Shown in pieces: positions 18,368 to 26,895 of a DNA stretch of 64,000 nt (position 1 is the stretch's first letter; every line of letters begins with the position of its first letter). The DNA comes from Caulobacter sp. FWC2. GTDB taxonomy: Bacteria > Pseudomonadota > Alphaproteobacteria > Caulobacterales > Caulobacteraceae. The translations under genes and the position numbers were made by a program. The notes under the pieces are model-generated. The model saw only the letters and a list, made by a program, of their open reading frames with translations, ran no database searches and had not been told where the DNA came from. The stretch is from the NCBI RefSeq assembly GCF_002742625.1, contig NZ_PEBF01000001.1, positions 1,860,001 to 1,924,000 of the forward strand, read 5' to 3'.

Positions 18368-18762
18368 AGCGCCGCCACCGCGTCGCGCGTCGCGGCCGTC
18401 AGCGGCGAGGGCAGGGCGTCCAGCGGGAACCAGCCCCATTCGTGGAGGGCGTGGGCTTCCTGGATCGCCGGCTCGCCCGCGAAGCTTTCGACCGCATAGG
18501 TGATGGCCACCCAGTGATAGTCGGGCGCGACCATGTCGGTGACGGCCAGGACGCGGCCGGCCTTGATGGTGACGCCCAGTTCCTCGTGGATCTCGCGCTC
18601 GGCGCAGGTCCTGGCGGCCTCGCCCCAGTCCAGCTTGCCGCCGGGCACGCCCCAGTGGTCGGCCTCGGGGTTCTTGACCCGCTTGACCAGCAGCAGCCGG
18701 CCTTGATCGTCGAGGATGGCCGCGCCGCAGCCGACGCGAGGACGTTGAACTTCTTCGGTCAT
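18364..18762 (-). CDS. Nudix hydrolase (MutT-like)
   Basis: The product has 132 residues. A complete Nudix box (G-x5-E-x7-REIHEELG) runs from GKLDWGEAA to REIHEELGV around residues 42-64. Members hydrolyse nucleoside diphosphates linked to another group. The preceding WGVPGG is the usual entry to the box. Substrate cannot be read from sequence; small size fits nucleotide-pool sanitation or NUDT1-like activity. It is divergent from pyrE with an 81-base gap. Confidence 0.9.
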   Translation of the reverse strand: MTEEVQRPRVGCGAAILDDQGRLLLVKRVKNPEADHWGVPGGKLDWGEAARTCAEREIHEELGVTIKAGRVLAVTDMVAPDYHWVAITYAVESFAGEPAIQEAHALHEWGWFPLDALPSPLTAATRDAVAAL

Positions 18763-18807
18763 GAGGGGCGGTAAAGCCTGAAACGCCCTTGCCAGGCAAG
18801 CCGGCGC

Positions 18808-18834
18808 TTGAAGACTCAGGCGTCTGAGCTATAC
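18808..18834 (+). promoter_or_regulatory. Predicted housekeeping promoter of pyrE, leaderless mRNA
   Basis: TTGAAGA (18808-18814), 13 bases, then GCTATAC (18828-18834) match the Caulobacter housekeeping sigma consensus TTGACGS-N10-14-GCTANAWC at most positions. The -10 element ends nine bases before the pyrE ATG and there is no Shine-Dalgarno sequence, so transcription probably begins at or next to the start codon. Confidence 0.55.
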
Positions 18835-18843
18835 GCAGCGCTC

Positions 18844-19425
18844 ATGACCAACGATGACGTCCTCGACGAATTCCGCGCCGCAGGGGCCCTGCGCGAAGGC
18901 CACTTCGTGCTGTCCAGCGGCCTGCACAGCCCGGTCTTCCTGCAGAAGAACCTGGTGTTCATGCGCCCCGAGCGCTGCGAGCGGCTCTGCAAGGCCCTGG
19001 CGGAGAAGATCATCGCCACGGTCGGCGCGGTCGACGTCGCCGTCTCGCCGGCCGTCGGCGGCATCATCCCCGGCTACGAGACCGCCCGTCACCTGAACGT
19101 GCCGTCGATCTATGTCGAGCGCGAGGGCGGCAGCTTCAAGTTCCGGCGCGGCTTCCACATCGAGCCCGGCCAGAAGGTCGTGATGGTCGAGGACATCGTC
19201 ACCACCGGCCTGTCGTCGCGCGAATGCATCCAGGCCATCCAGGAGGCCGGCGGCGACGTCGTGGCCGCCGCCTGCATCGTCGACCGCTCGGGCGGCAAGG
19301 TCGATGTCGGCGTGCCGCTGGTCTCGCTGTGCAGCCTGGAAGTCCCGGCCTATCCCGCCGACGCCCTGCCGCCGGAGCTGGCCGCGATCCCCATCGAGGA
19401 TCCCGGCAGCCGCCGGCTGCGCTGA
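18844..19425 (+). CDS. pyrE: Orotate phosphoribosyltransferase
   Basis: The product has 193 residues. It joins orotate to PRPP to make OMP in pyrimidine synthesis. The PRPP-binding motif [14 protein letters not shown] lies near residues 115-128; [18 protein letters not shown] and [12 protein letters not shown] are further family segments. The ATG at 18844 gives the normal length for the short bacterial type. No other pyrimidine gene is adjacent. A likely promoter lies immediately upstream. Confidence 0.95.
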   Translation: MTNDDVLDEFRAAGALREGHFVLSSGLHSPVFLQKNLVFMRPERCERLCKALAEKIIATVGAVDVAVSPAVGGIIPGYETARHLNVPSIYVEREGGSFKFRRGFHIEPGQKVVMVEDIVTTGLSSRECIQAIQEAGGDVVAAACIVDRSGGKVDVGVPLVSLCSLEVPAYPADALPPELAAIPIEDPGSRRLR

Positions 19426-19435
19426 GGGGTCGAAA

Positions 19436-19518
19436 CCTCGCCCTTCGACAAGCTCAGGGTGAGGTTTCTACTCGGGCCGCTGCAATCGTCCTCATCCTGA
19501 GCTTGTCGAAGGACGAGG
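19436..19518. repeat. Intergenic inverted repeat (REP-like)
   Basis: Perfect 17-base arms CCTTCGACAAGCTCAGG (19442-19458) and its reverse complement (19496-19512) are separated by 37 bases, with imperfect similarity extending outward. This sequence type is a common dispersed intergenic palindrome in GC-rich proteobacteria. Lying between convergent pyrE and the M20 gene, it could also act as a bidirectional transcription barrier. Confidence 0.75.
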
Positions 19519-19533
19519 ACGACGCATATCGCA

Positions 19534-21165
19534 CTAGTTTCCAGCCGGCGGCGTCAGCTGCTTGACCGGCCAGGCGATGCCCAGCTGCTCCAGATAGGTC
19601 CCGTACTTGTCGGGGTCGTAGTAGTACTTCTTCATCTCGGGCCGGAAGGTCGCCATGATGTTGGCGTTGATCTGGGTCTGCGGCTTGTCGGTCGCGGCCA
19701 GCATCGGCACGTACTTCTGCGTCTTGGTCTGGACGTCGGTGAAGTAGGTCTTGGCCTCGGCCAGCAGCTTGGGCTGGGTCAGCAGGTCCAGCGCCGTCAT
19801 CGCCACCACCTTCGAGCCGGCGACCACGCCCTTGTGGGCTATCGGCGTGGCCATCGAGATGGCATTGGCCCAGTGGTGGCCGGGCAGGTCGGGGATGTTC
19901 GACGGATAGTTGATGGTGATCGTGGGCATGATCCACGAGATGTCGCCGATGTCGTCCGAACCGCCGCTTTCCGGCTTCTCCTCCGGGGGCTTCAGGCCCT
20001 TCAGCTTGACGTCGAGGCCTTCCTGCTTGGTCGAGCCGACGTTCTTCTGCACCGCCTTGGCGAAGGCCTGCTCGTCGTCGGTCCATTTGGGCAGGCCGAC
20101 GGCGTCGATGTTCTTCTGGGCGGCCTCGGCGATCGGCTTGTTGAAGTGGCGCGGGGCGGCCGTGCCGACGATGGCGTAGTCAACCTTGGTGTCGGTCATG
20201 TCGGCCGCCGCCTTGGCGATCTTGTTGCCGATGTCCCAGTTCTTCTTGATGGCGTCGAAGGTCTGCTCGCGGAAATAGTACCAGACGGTCGCCTCGGACG
20301 GCACGACATTGGGCTGGTCGCCGCCGTCGGTGATCACATAGTGCGAGCGCTGCTCGGGCTTGAGGTGCTCGCGGCGCATGTTCCAGCCCATGTCCATCAG
20401 CTCGACGGCGTCCAGGGCGCTGCGGCCACGCCACGGCGCGCCGGCGGAGTGGGCGGACTCGCCATGGAAATTGTACTTGATGGAAACGAGGCCCGTGCCC
20501 GAGGGCTGGCCCCAGCTGGTCTGCAGGTTCGCGCCGACGTGGGTGAAGATGGTGGCGTCGATGCCGTTGAACACCCCGTCGCGGACCATATAGGCCTTGC
20601 CGGCGACCAATTCCTCGGCGACGCCCGGCCAAAGGACCAGCGTCCCGGCGATGTTCTGCTTAGTCATCACGTCCTTGACCGCCAGGGCGGCGACGACGTT
20701 CAGGGCCTGGCCGGAGTTGTGGCCTTCGCCGTGGCCAGGCGCGCCGGGAACGATCGGATCGTGCCAGGGCACGCCCGGCTTCTGCGAGGCCTTGGGGATG
20801 CAGTCGATGTCGCTGCCGAAGGCGATGGTGGGGCCGCCGGTCCCGTGGGTCCAGGTCGCGGTCCAGGCCGTTGGAATGCCCGAGACGCCGCGCTTGATGG
20901 TGAAGCCGTTCTGCTCCAGCACCTTGGTGATGTAGGCCGAGGTCTCGACCTCCTGGAAGCCCAGCTCGCCGAACGAGAAGATCTCGTCGTTCATCACCTG
21001 GGCCAGCTTGGCCCGGCTCTCGACGCCGGCCACGGCCTCGGCCTTCAGGCTCTTGAGCTTGCCGGCCGAGACGTCGGCGGCGCTCGCCCCAGTGGCCAGC
21101 GAGCTCGCCAAGGTGATCGCCAGTACGCCCGCCGTCGCGGCGAGCCAGGTCTTGTTCGAAATCAT
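19534..21165 (-). CDS. Exported M20-family amidohydrolase (AbgB-like)
   Basis: The product has 543 residues. A signal peptide spans about residues 1-29 (hydrophobic core LAATAGVLAITLASSLATG, then ASAAD). Metal-site motifs of M20 dinuclear zinc enzymes are present: FGSDIDCIP, GHGEGHNSG, PGVAEEL and HGESAHSAGAPW. The sequence best resembles the AbgB / p-aminobenzoyl-glutamate hydrolase branch, which cleaves amide bonds of acylated amino acids. The ATG at 21165 is preceded by GGGAGGGG. No partner gene is adjacent, so the substrate is unknown. Confidence 0.87.
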   Translation of the reverse strand: MISNKTWLAATAGVLAITLASSLATGASAADVSAGKLKSLKAEAVAGVESRAKLAQVMNDEIFSFGELGFQEVETSAYITKVLEQNGFTIKRGVSGIPTAWTATWTHGTGGPTIAFGSDIDCIPKASQKPGVPWHDPIVPGAPGHGEGHNSGQALNVVAALAVKDVMTKQNIAGTLVLWPGVAEELVAGKAYMVRDGVFNGIDATIFTHVGANLQTSWGQPSGTGLVSIKYNFHGESAHSAGAPWRGRSALDAVELMDMGWNMRREHLKPEQRSHYVITDGGDQPNVVPSEATVWYYFREQTFDAIKKNWDIGNKIAKAAADMTDTKVDYAIVGTAAPRHFNKPIAEAAQKNIDAVGLPKWTDDEQAFAKAVQKNVGSTKQEGLDVKLKGLKPPEEKPESGGSDDIGDISWIMPTITINYPSNIPDLPGHHWANAISMATPIAHKGVVAGSKVVAMTALDLLTQPKLLAEAKTYFTDVQTKTQKYVPMLAATDKPQTQINANIMATFRPEMKKYYYDPDKYGTYLEQLGIAWPVKQLTPPAGN

Positions 21166-21332
21166 CACGCCCCTCCCAAAGGTAGAGCGTATACGATTGG
21201 GCGCCGGCGCGGCTTTGTCCATGCGTGAGCACTGGCGCCGGCCCGCGAAATTCCCACCTGCACAGGCGGGCGGCTGGGCTTATAGCTTTCGCCTCGAGTC
21301 CTTGAGTCCTTGGGTTTCAGCGGGAAGAGCGG

Positions 21333-22091
21333 ATGAGCTTGCGACTGGGCGTCAATATCGACCACGTGGCCACGATCCGGAACGCGCGCGGTTCGTCCTA
21401 CCCCGAGCCCGTGCGGGCGGCGGAGCTGGCCCTGGCGGCCGGGGCCGACGGCATCACCGCCCACCTGCGCGAGGATCGCCGCCACATCAGCGACGCCGAC
21501 ATCGCCGTGCTGACCGACCTCTGCCACAAGCGCGGCAAGCCGCTGAACTTCGAGATGGCCGTCACTGACGAGATGGTCGCCATCGCCATCGGGGCGCGCC
21601 CGCACGCCGCCTGCCTGGTGCCCGAGCGGCGCGAGGAGGTGACCACCGAGGGCGGCCTCGACGTGATCAAGGGCCAGAACCGCATCACCGACGCCACCGC
21701 TCGCCTGCGCACCGTCGGGGCGCGGGTGTCGCTGTTCATCGAAGCCGATCCTGAGCAGATCCGCGCCTCGGCCGCCGCCGGCGCCCAGGTCATCGAACTG
21801 CACACCGGCGCCTATTGCGACGCCTATCGCGAGGGCCACCTTGAACGCGCCGAGGCCATCCTCGAACGCTTGAAGGCGGGGGCGATCCAGGCCGCGAGCC
21901 TCGGCCTCGAAGTCCACGCCGGCCACGGCATCGACTACGCCACCGTCAAGCCGATCGCCGCGATCCCGGAAATCGCCGAGTTGAATATCGGACACTTCCT
22001 GATCGGCGAGGCGATCTTCGTCGGCCTGCCGCAGGCGATCCAGCGTATGCGCCTGCTGATGGATGCGGCGCGTTTGGAGCAGGCCGCGTGA
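21333..22091 (+). CDS. pdxJ: Pyridoxine 5'-phosphate synthase
   Basis: The product has 252 residues. It condenses 1-deoxyxylulose 5-phosphate with 3-amino-2-oxopropyl phosphate to form PNP in vitamin B6 synthesis. [17 protein letters not shown] at the start, HLREDRRHI, the catalytic-region [12 protein letters not shown], and [15 protein letters not shown] at the C-terminus are family signatures. The stop overlaps the acpS GTG start, the classical pdxJ-acpS arrangement. Confidence 0.97.
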   Translation: MSLRLGVNIDHVATIRNARGSSYPEPVRAAELALAAGADGITAHLREDRRHISDADIAVLTDLCHKRGKPLNFEMAVTDEMVAIAIGARPHAACLVPERREEVTTEGGLDVIKGQNRITDATARLRTVGARVSLFIEADPEQIRASAAAGAQVIELHTGAYCDAYREGHLERAEAILERLKAGAIQAASLGLEVHAGHGIDYATVKPIAAIPEIAELNIGHFLIGEAIFVGLPQAIQRMRLLMDAARLEQAA

Positions 22092-22492
22092 TCATCGGCA
22101 TCGGCTCGGACCTCTGTGACATCCGCCGGATCGAGAAGTCGCTGGAGCGCTTCGGCGAGCGCTTCACCCACAAGGTCTTCACCGAGATCGAGCGCAAGCG
22201 GTCCGAGCGCAAGCCGGACCGGGCCTCCAGCTACGCCAAGCGTTTTGCCGCCAAGGAAGCCTGTTCGAAGGCCCTGGGCACTGGCCTCAAGCGCGGCGTG
22301 CATCTGGCCGGCATGGGCGTGGTCAATCTGCCGTCGGGCAAGCCGACCATGGCCCTGACCGGCGGCGCGCTGGAACAGCTGAAGGCCATGACCCCGGAGG
22401 GCATGGAGGCGGTGATCCACCTGTCCCTGACCGACGACCACCCCTACGCCCAGGCCTTCGTGATCATCGAGGCCCTGCCAAAGGCATCTTAA
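22088..22492 (+). CDS. acpS: Holo-[acyl-carrier-protein] synthase
   Basis: The product has 134 residues. It transfers phosphopantetheine from CoA to the Ser of acyl carrier protein. [15 protein letters not shown] (metal-binding Asp) and [16 protein letters not shown] (metal-binding Glu) are the two family signatures. The GTG at 22088 overlaps the pdxJ stop by 4 bases. A hairpin follows the stop codon. Confidence 0.96.
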   Translation: MIIGIGSDLCDIRRIEKSLERFGERFTHKVFTEIERKRSERKPDRASSYAKRFAAKEACSKALGTGLKRGVHLAGMGVVNLPSGKPTMALTGGALEQLKAMTPEGMEAVIHLSLTDDHPYAQAFVIIEALPKAS

Positions 22493-22498
22493 AGCCGA

Positions 22499-22522
22499 TC
22501 ATCCTCGCTTTCGCGGGGATGA
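22499..22522. terminator. Hairpin after acpS (terminator-like or REP)
   Basis: Ten-base arms TCATCCTCGC and GCGGGGATGA pair (one wobble) around a TTTC loop seven bases after the acpS stop. No T-run follows, and the sequence type is a frequent intergenic palindrome, so termination is not certain. Confidence 0.5.
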
Positions 22523-22681
22523 GCGGATAGGGGGAAGCTAAAGCTCGGTATTGATCTGAGCTGGGTCCAACCTTCGCCTTAAAGCCAAGCTAACGCGCCG
22601 CACTTGCCCGGCAGGCCAAGCCCGTCTAGCAAAGCCGAACCGGTTCGCCGGCAAATCATCTTCGAAGAGCTCCGCGCCCGC

Positions 22682-23527
22682 ATGACCGACGCCGCCGACG
22701 ACCTCACGCCGCCCGAAGAGAAGGGCGTCGTCGCCGAGTTCATCGAGATCATCAAGACCGTCGCCTACGCCCTGGGCATCGCCCTGGTGCTACGGGTGCT
22801 GCTGTTTCAGCCCTTCACGATCCCGTCGGCCTCGATGGAGCCCAACCTCTATCAGGGCGACTACATCATCGTGTCGAAGTTCAGCTACGGCTGGAGCAAG
22901 CACTCGATCCCGTTCAGCCCGCCGATCATCAAGGGCCGTATCCTGGGCCACGCGCCGACGCGCGGCGACATCATCGTCTTCAAGCTGCCGCGCGATAACC
23001 GCACCGACTACATCAAGCGCCTGATCGGCCTGCCGGGCGACAAGGTCCAGGTCCGCGGCGGTCAGGTGTTCATCAACGGCAAGGCCTTGCCGCGCAAGGA
23101 GCAGGCTCCGGCCCTGGTCGACACCGGCTACGGCTTCACCCAGCAGGTCCAGCGCTTCCAGGAGACCAACCCGGAAGGCCGCCAGTACAACACCCAGGAC
23201 TTCGGTCCCGACAGCCGCGGCGACAACACCGGCGTCTACACCGTGCCCGCCGGCTGCTACTTCTTCATGGGCGACAACCGCGACAACTCGGCCGACAGCC
23301 GCTTCGACCCGGGCGTCTCGCCCTATGCGGAGAGCGCCTGCAAGTGGGACTACGAGCTGGACCAATATATCGGTGACGAGGTCGGGGTCGGCTTCGTGCC
23401 CGCGGAAAACCTGGTCGGCCGCGCCCAGATCATCCTGCTGTCGTGGAACGCCGAGGCCAGCCTGTTCAAGCCGTGGACCTGGTTCCTGAACGCCCGTCCC
23501 AGCCGCTTCTTCCACGTGCTGAAGTGA
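22682..23527 (+). CDS. lepB: Signal peptidase I
   Basis: The product has 281 residues. It removes signal peptides from exported proteins at the periplasmic face of the inner membrane. One N-terminal membrane segment (residues 26-42) is followed by the nucleophile S51 in PSASMEP and the general base K112 in DYIKRLIGLPGD. GDNRDNSADSR is the conserved box E. The ATG at 22682 is chosen; the frame is open to 22604 but the added residues lack family similarity. It is followed closely by rnc, a common pairing. Confidence 0.95.
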   Translation: MTDAADDLTPPEEKGVVAEFIEIIKTVAYALGIALVLRVLLFQPFTIPSASMEPNLYQGDYIIVSKFSYGWSKHSIPFSPPIIKGRILGHAPTRGDIIVFKLPRDNRTDYIKRLIGLPGDKVQVRGGQVFINGKALPRKEQAPALVDTGYGFTQQVQRFQETNPEGRQYNTQDFGPDSRGDNTGVYTVPAGCYFFMGDNRDNSADSRFDPGVSPYAESACKWDYELDQYIGDEVGVGFVPAENLVGRAQIILLSWNAEASLFKPWTWFLNARPSRFFHVLK

Positions 23528-23536
23528 CCGCGAACC

Positions 23537-24232
23537 ATGGATAGACGGGGCGCCGCCGTCGGCGACCTCGAGCGCCGGATCGGCCACAGGTTCAACGACC
23601 GCGAACTGCTTGAACGCGCCCTGACCCACGCCAGCGTCGGGGACGGGGCCAAGAAGGTCCGCGACAACGAGGTGCTGGAGTTCATCGGCGACCGCGTGCT
23701 GGGCCTGCTGGCCGCCGAAGCCTTGGCGGACCGCTTCCCGAAGGCCAAGGAAGGCGAACTGGCCCCGCGCCTGAACGCCATTGTCAGCCGCGAGACCTGC
23801 GCCCGCGTCGCCCGCAAGGCCGAGCTGGGGCCGGCCCTGCGCCTGTCGGCCTCGTCCAGCAAGATCGGCGGCCGCGAGACCGACTCGATCCTGGCCGGCG
23901 CCACCGAAGCCCTGATGGCCGCCCTCTATCAGGACGGCGGGCTGGACGCCGCGCGCAAGGTGTTCCTCGACCTGTGGGCCGACGAGTTCGACAAGGCCGG
24001 CGAGGGCCGTCCGCGCGACTCCAAGACCGCGCTGCAGGAATGGGCCCAGGGCAAGGGCCGTCCGCTGCCGACCTACCGCGTGCTGGACCGCACCGGCCCC
24101 GACCATGCGCCGGTGTTCACGGTCGAGGTCGCGGTCATCGGCGTCGATCCCGCCATCGCCAAGGGCAAGTCGCGCCAGGAAGCCGAAAAGGCAGCCGCGA
24201 AAGCCCTGCTGGAGCGCGAAGGCGCGGAGTAG
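23537..24232 (+). CDS. rnc: Ribonuclease III
   Basis: The product has 231 residues. It cleaves double-stranded RNA in rRNA and mRNA processing. The RNase III signature [14 protein letters not shown] lies near residues 43-56 with the catalytic Glu and Asp. A double-stranded RNA-binding domain occupies roughly residues 155-228 ([20 protein letters not shown], then [17 protein letters not shown]). It lies between lepB and era as in many proteobacteria, but a 1 kb repeat-rich gap and a thioredoxin-like gene separate it from era here. Confidence 0.96.
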   Translation: MDRRGAAVGDLERRIGHRFNDRELLERALTHASVGDGAKKVRDNEVLEFIGDRVLGLLAAEALADRFPKAKEGELAPRLNAIVSRETCARVARKAELGPALRLSASSSKIGGRETDSILAGATEALMAALYQDGGLDAARKVFLDLWADEFDKAGEGRPRDSKTALQEWAQGKGRPLPTYRVLDRTGPDHAPVFTVEVAVIGVDPAIAKGKSRQEAEKAAAKALLEREGAE

Positions 24233-24391
24233 GGGGGCAGAGATGCTCCCCCGCATCGCTGGGCAGTTGTCGCTGCGCGTCGTCCTTGAGTGACCTGGAC
24301 AACCCGGCGATCGTCTCGCCGTGGGATGTAAGGGAGGGGGCTTCCGGGGCGGAAGGCGGCTTGGACGGGAAGAGGGGCGCGCACGCCAGAT

Positions 24392-24505
24392 GCTCCCCCG
24401 CGATGCGGGGGAGCTGCCGCGGAGCGGCTGAGGGGGCTAACACGGCGTTCGCCCAGCTGGCCCCCTCCGGCCCTCTGGGCCACCTCCCCCGCATCGCGGG
24501 GGAGG
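24392..24505. repeat. Pair of inverted palindromic repeat units
   Basis: Each unit holds a near-perfect hairpin of CTCCCCCGC with GCGGGGGAG type (24392-24414 and 24483-24505). The flanking arms, GCTGCCGCGGAGCGGCTGAG and its partner CTCCGGCCCTCTGGGCC, differ. A degenerate half unit lies at about 24242-24275. This type of unit is common between Caulobacter genes. Confidence 0.7.
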
Positions 24506-25066
24506 ATCTACGGGGATTGAGCCCGCTCCATCCCCGGCGTTCGCTCCGCCGAACCCCACGAAATCAACCGCTTCTCACTTTTTCGCGCCCCTGGATCATC
24601 GGCGTTCAACACCGCCGCATACTCAGAGCTGTCCCCGTCGCGGGGGAGGGCGTTTGGATCCGGCCCAAGACGGCGGCGGGGGTAGGTTGAGCGGGGCCGC
24701 TGGCGGTTCCCGGCGGAGCCATCGCGCCACGTCGCTTACTCTTTAGGAGCGCACGCGGGTGACGGCGCCGTCCGGGATCAAAACCATCAGCGGAGCGACA
24801 GGGCGGTGATCGTACAAGCCGCCTATCGTGGATCGTCGGGGTCGAGACGGATGTAGCCGATCGACTTGGTCCGCGCCCGTCCGGGGGCAAATGGGGTCCC
24901 GAGCTGAAATACGCTCACGCCCCCCATCCTCACGGGCAAGAACAACCTGGCGGAGCGGTCTGCGAGCCGAAACACAACAAACCATTACGGTCCCCGGGTT
25001 CGCCCGGCCGCTCCGTCGCCTCCCCAACCCACTCGCAGCCGCACGGCGCGAGGCAGCATAGTCACG

Positions 25067-25190
25067 TTCCCTCCCCCTCGATGGGGGAGGGGCAGGGGTG
25101 GGGGTGACTACGGCGGTCGATGCCGCGCATGGCGGCCGGCTCAGCAGTCACCCCCATCCCCGACCCTTTCCCCATCCAGGGGGACGGGGG
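25067..25190. repeat. Second family of intergenic inverted repeat
   Basis: A C/G-rich unit around 25070-25108 (CCCTCCCCCTCGATGGGGG, then GGGGGTGAC) is mirrored by GTCACCCCCATCCCC to about 25190. It ends about 70 bases before the thioredoxin-like gene and may carry that gene's upstream transcription barrier. Confidence 0.6.
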
Positions 25191-25260
25191 CGACTTGACC
25201 GTGGTTTGGCTGCCCCCTCTCATGCTGTTTCGCGTCCGCGATTCCCGGAGAACTTTCCCC

Positions 25261-25863
25261 ATGCGCCGTCTCGCCGTCGCCCTGCTGATGACCCTGACCC
25301 TGACCGCCTGCAACAAGGGCCAGTCCTTCCAGGCGTTGCCCGACGACATGAGCCTGGGAAACAAGGACGCCAAGATCACGGTCGTTGAATATGCCTCGGT
25401 CGGCTGCCCGGTCTGCGCGAAGTGGCAGGCAGAGGTCTATCCGGCCTTCAAGGCCAAGTACGTGGATAGCGGCAAGGTCCACTACGTGTTCCGCGAGATG
25501 CTGGTGGGCGGCGACGCGGAGGTCACGGTGGCCTCGGCCGGCTTCCTGATGGCCCGTTGCGCGGGCAAGGACAAGTATTTCCAGATCAATGACGCGGTCT
25601 TCGCCGCCCAGCCGGGCGTGTTCTATTCGCCCCGCGACACCTTGCTGGACATCGCCAAGTCGGCGGGCCTGAACGAAGAGCAGTTCGACAAGTGCGTTCG
25701 CGACGAGACCCAGGTCAAGGCGCTGAACGACCGCGTGACGCGGAACGCCAAGGAACACGATGTCGGCTCGACGCCGACCTTCGAGATCAATGGCCGCAAG
25801 ATGGAGCCTGGCTACCATTCGCTGGCCGAGATCGACGCGGCGATTGAGAATGCGGGCAAGTGA
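25261..25863 (+). CDS. DsbA-like thioredoxin-fold lipoprotein
   Basis: The product has 200 residues. A lipoprotein signal ends at Cys17 (LTLTAC), placing the protein in the envelope. The thioredoxin fold carries the redox motif CPVC at residues 49-52 and the cis-proline segment GSTPTFEING near the C-terminus. CPVC resembles the DsbA/DsbG-like thiol oxidoreductases that form or isomerise disulfides in secreted proteins. The ATG at 25261 is chosen because the signal peptide starts there. It stands between the repeat region and era and may be transcribed alone. Confidence 0.85.
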   Translation: MRRLAVALLMTLTLTACNKGQSFQALPDDMSLGNKDAKITVVEYASVGCPVCAKWQAEVYPAFKAKYVDSGKVHYVFREMLVGGDAEVTVASAGFLMARCAGKDKYFQINDAVFAAQPGVFYSPRDTLLDIAKSAGLNEEQFDKCVRDETQVKALNDRVTRNAKEHDVGSTPTFEINGRKMEPGYHSLAEIDAAIENAGK

Positions 25864-25932
25864 TCGCCCGTTAGGTCATGCGCGGCGCACAGGGGGAGGC
25901 ATTCTGGCCTTGCTGTGCTACACGCACGCGCA

Positions 25933-26895
25933 ATGACTGACACCACCTCCCAAACACCCGCCCAAACTCGCGCCGGTTTCGCGGCGATCATCGGCGCGCC
26001 GAACGCCGGCAAGTCCACCCTGGTCAACCGCATGGTCGGGGCCAAGGTCTCGATCGTCACCCAAAAGGTCCAGACCACCCGCTTCCCCGTGCGCGGCGTC
26101 GCCATCGAGGGGAATGCCCAGATCGTCCTGGTCGACACCCCCGGGATCTTCAGCCCGCGCCGTCGCCTGGACCGCGCCATGGTCCGCGCGGCCTGGGCCG
26201 GCTCGGAAGACGCCGAGGCCACCGTCCACCTGGTCGACGTGCAGGCCGAACTGGCCAGCCGCGAAGACAAGGCCACGCCCGGCGAATACCGCTCGGTCCA
26301 GGATGTCCAGACCATCATCGAGGGCCTGAAGGCCGCCGGTCGCAAGGTCATCCTGGCCCTGAACAAGATCGACGGCGTCAAGCGCGACACCCTGCTGCTG
26401 GTGGCCAAGGAGTTCTTCGACACGGGCGTCTATTCCGACGTCTTCATGATCAGCGCCTCGACCGGCGCCGGCGTCGAAGACCTGACCGCCAAGCTGGTCT
26501 CGATGATGCCGGAAGGGCCGTGGCTCTATCCTGAAGACCAGACCGCCGACCTGCCGGCGCGCCTGCTGGCCTCAGAGATCACCCGCGAGAAGGTCTATCT
26601 GCGCGTCCACGAAGAGCTGCCCTACGCCGCCATGGTCGAGACCACGGCGTTCGAAGAGCGCAAGGATGGCTCGGTGCGCATCGAGCAGACCATCCTGGTC
26701 GAGCGCGAGGGCCAGCGGATCATCGTGATCGGCAAGGGCGGCCAGACCCTGAAGTGGATCGGCCAGGCCTCGCGCGAGGAGCTGTGCGACATCCTCGACC
26801 GCAAGGTTCACCTGTTCCTTCACGTGAAGGTCAAGGAGAACTGGGCCGAGGAGCGCGGTCTGTTCAGCGATATCGGCCTCGATTTCGATGTTTGA
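25933..26895 (+). CDS. era: GTPase Era
   Basis: The product has 320 residues. Era binds 16S rRNA and the small subunit during ribosome assembly. G1 is GAPNAGKST (residues 18-26), G3 is DTPG, G4 is NKID, and a C-terminal KH domain contains VIGKGGQTLKWIG. The N-terminus is short and polar. A GCTACACG sequence 15 bases before the ATG resembles a -10 element, with little room for a leader. The gene overlaps nat by 8 bases. Confidence 0.97.
   Translation: MTDTTSQTPAQTRAGFAAIIGAPNAGKSTLVNRMVGAKVSIVTQKVQTTRFPVRGVAIEGNAQIVLVDTPGIFSPRRRLDRAMVRAAWAGSEDAEATVHLVDVQAELASREDKATPGEYRSVQDVQTIIEGLKAAGRKVILALNKIDGVKRDTLLLVAKEFFDTGVYSDVFMISASTGAGVEDLTAKLVSMMPEGPWLYPEDQTADLPARLLASEITREKVYLRVHEELPYAAMVETTAFEERKDGSVRIEQTILVEREGQRIIVIGKGGQTLKWIGQASREELCDILDRKVHLFLHVKVKENWAEERGLFSDIGLDFDV

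Larger units (their letters stand above)
24233..25260. other. Gene-free 1 kb segment rich in palindromic repeats
   Basis: No convincing protein gene lies here. Both ends hold mosaic intergenic palindromes (listed separately). The middle, about 24510-25060, is less GC-rich and non-repetitive, with only short open frames. The best candidate is a 34-codon frame on the minus strand (24823-24927). No tmRNA, RNase P or SRP RNA core motif was recognised. It separates rnc from the era block and could be a decayed gene or a site of past rearrangement. Confidence 0.6.

Noticed and set aside
24233..25260. Hidden tmRNA, RNase P RNA, 6S or SRP RNA in the gene-free island
   Set aside because: The expected cores (tag-coding segment, GAGGAAAGUCC-like block, SRP loop) are not present; 6S RNA cannot be excluded but no clear bubble structure was recognised.
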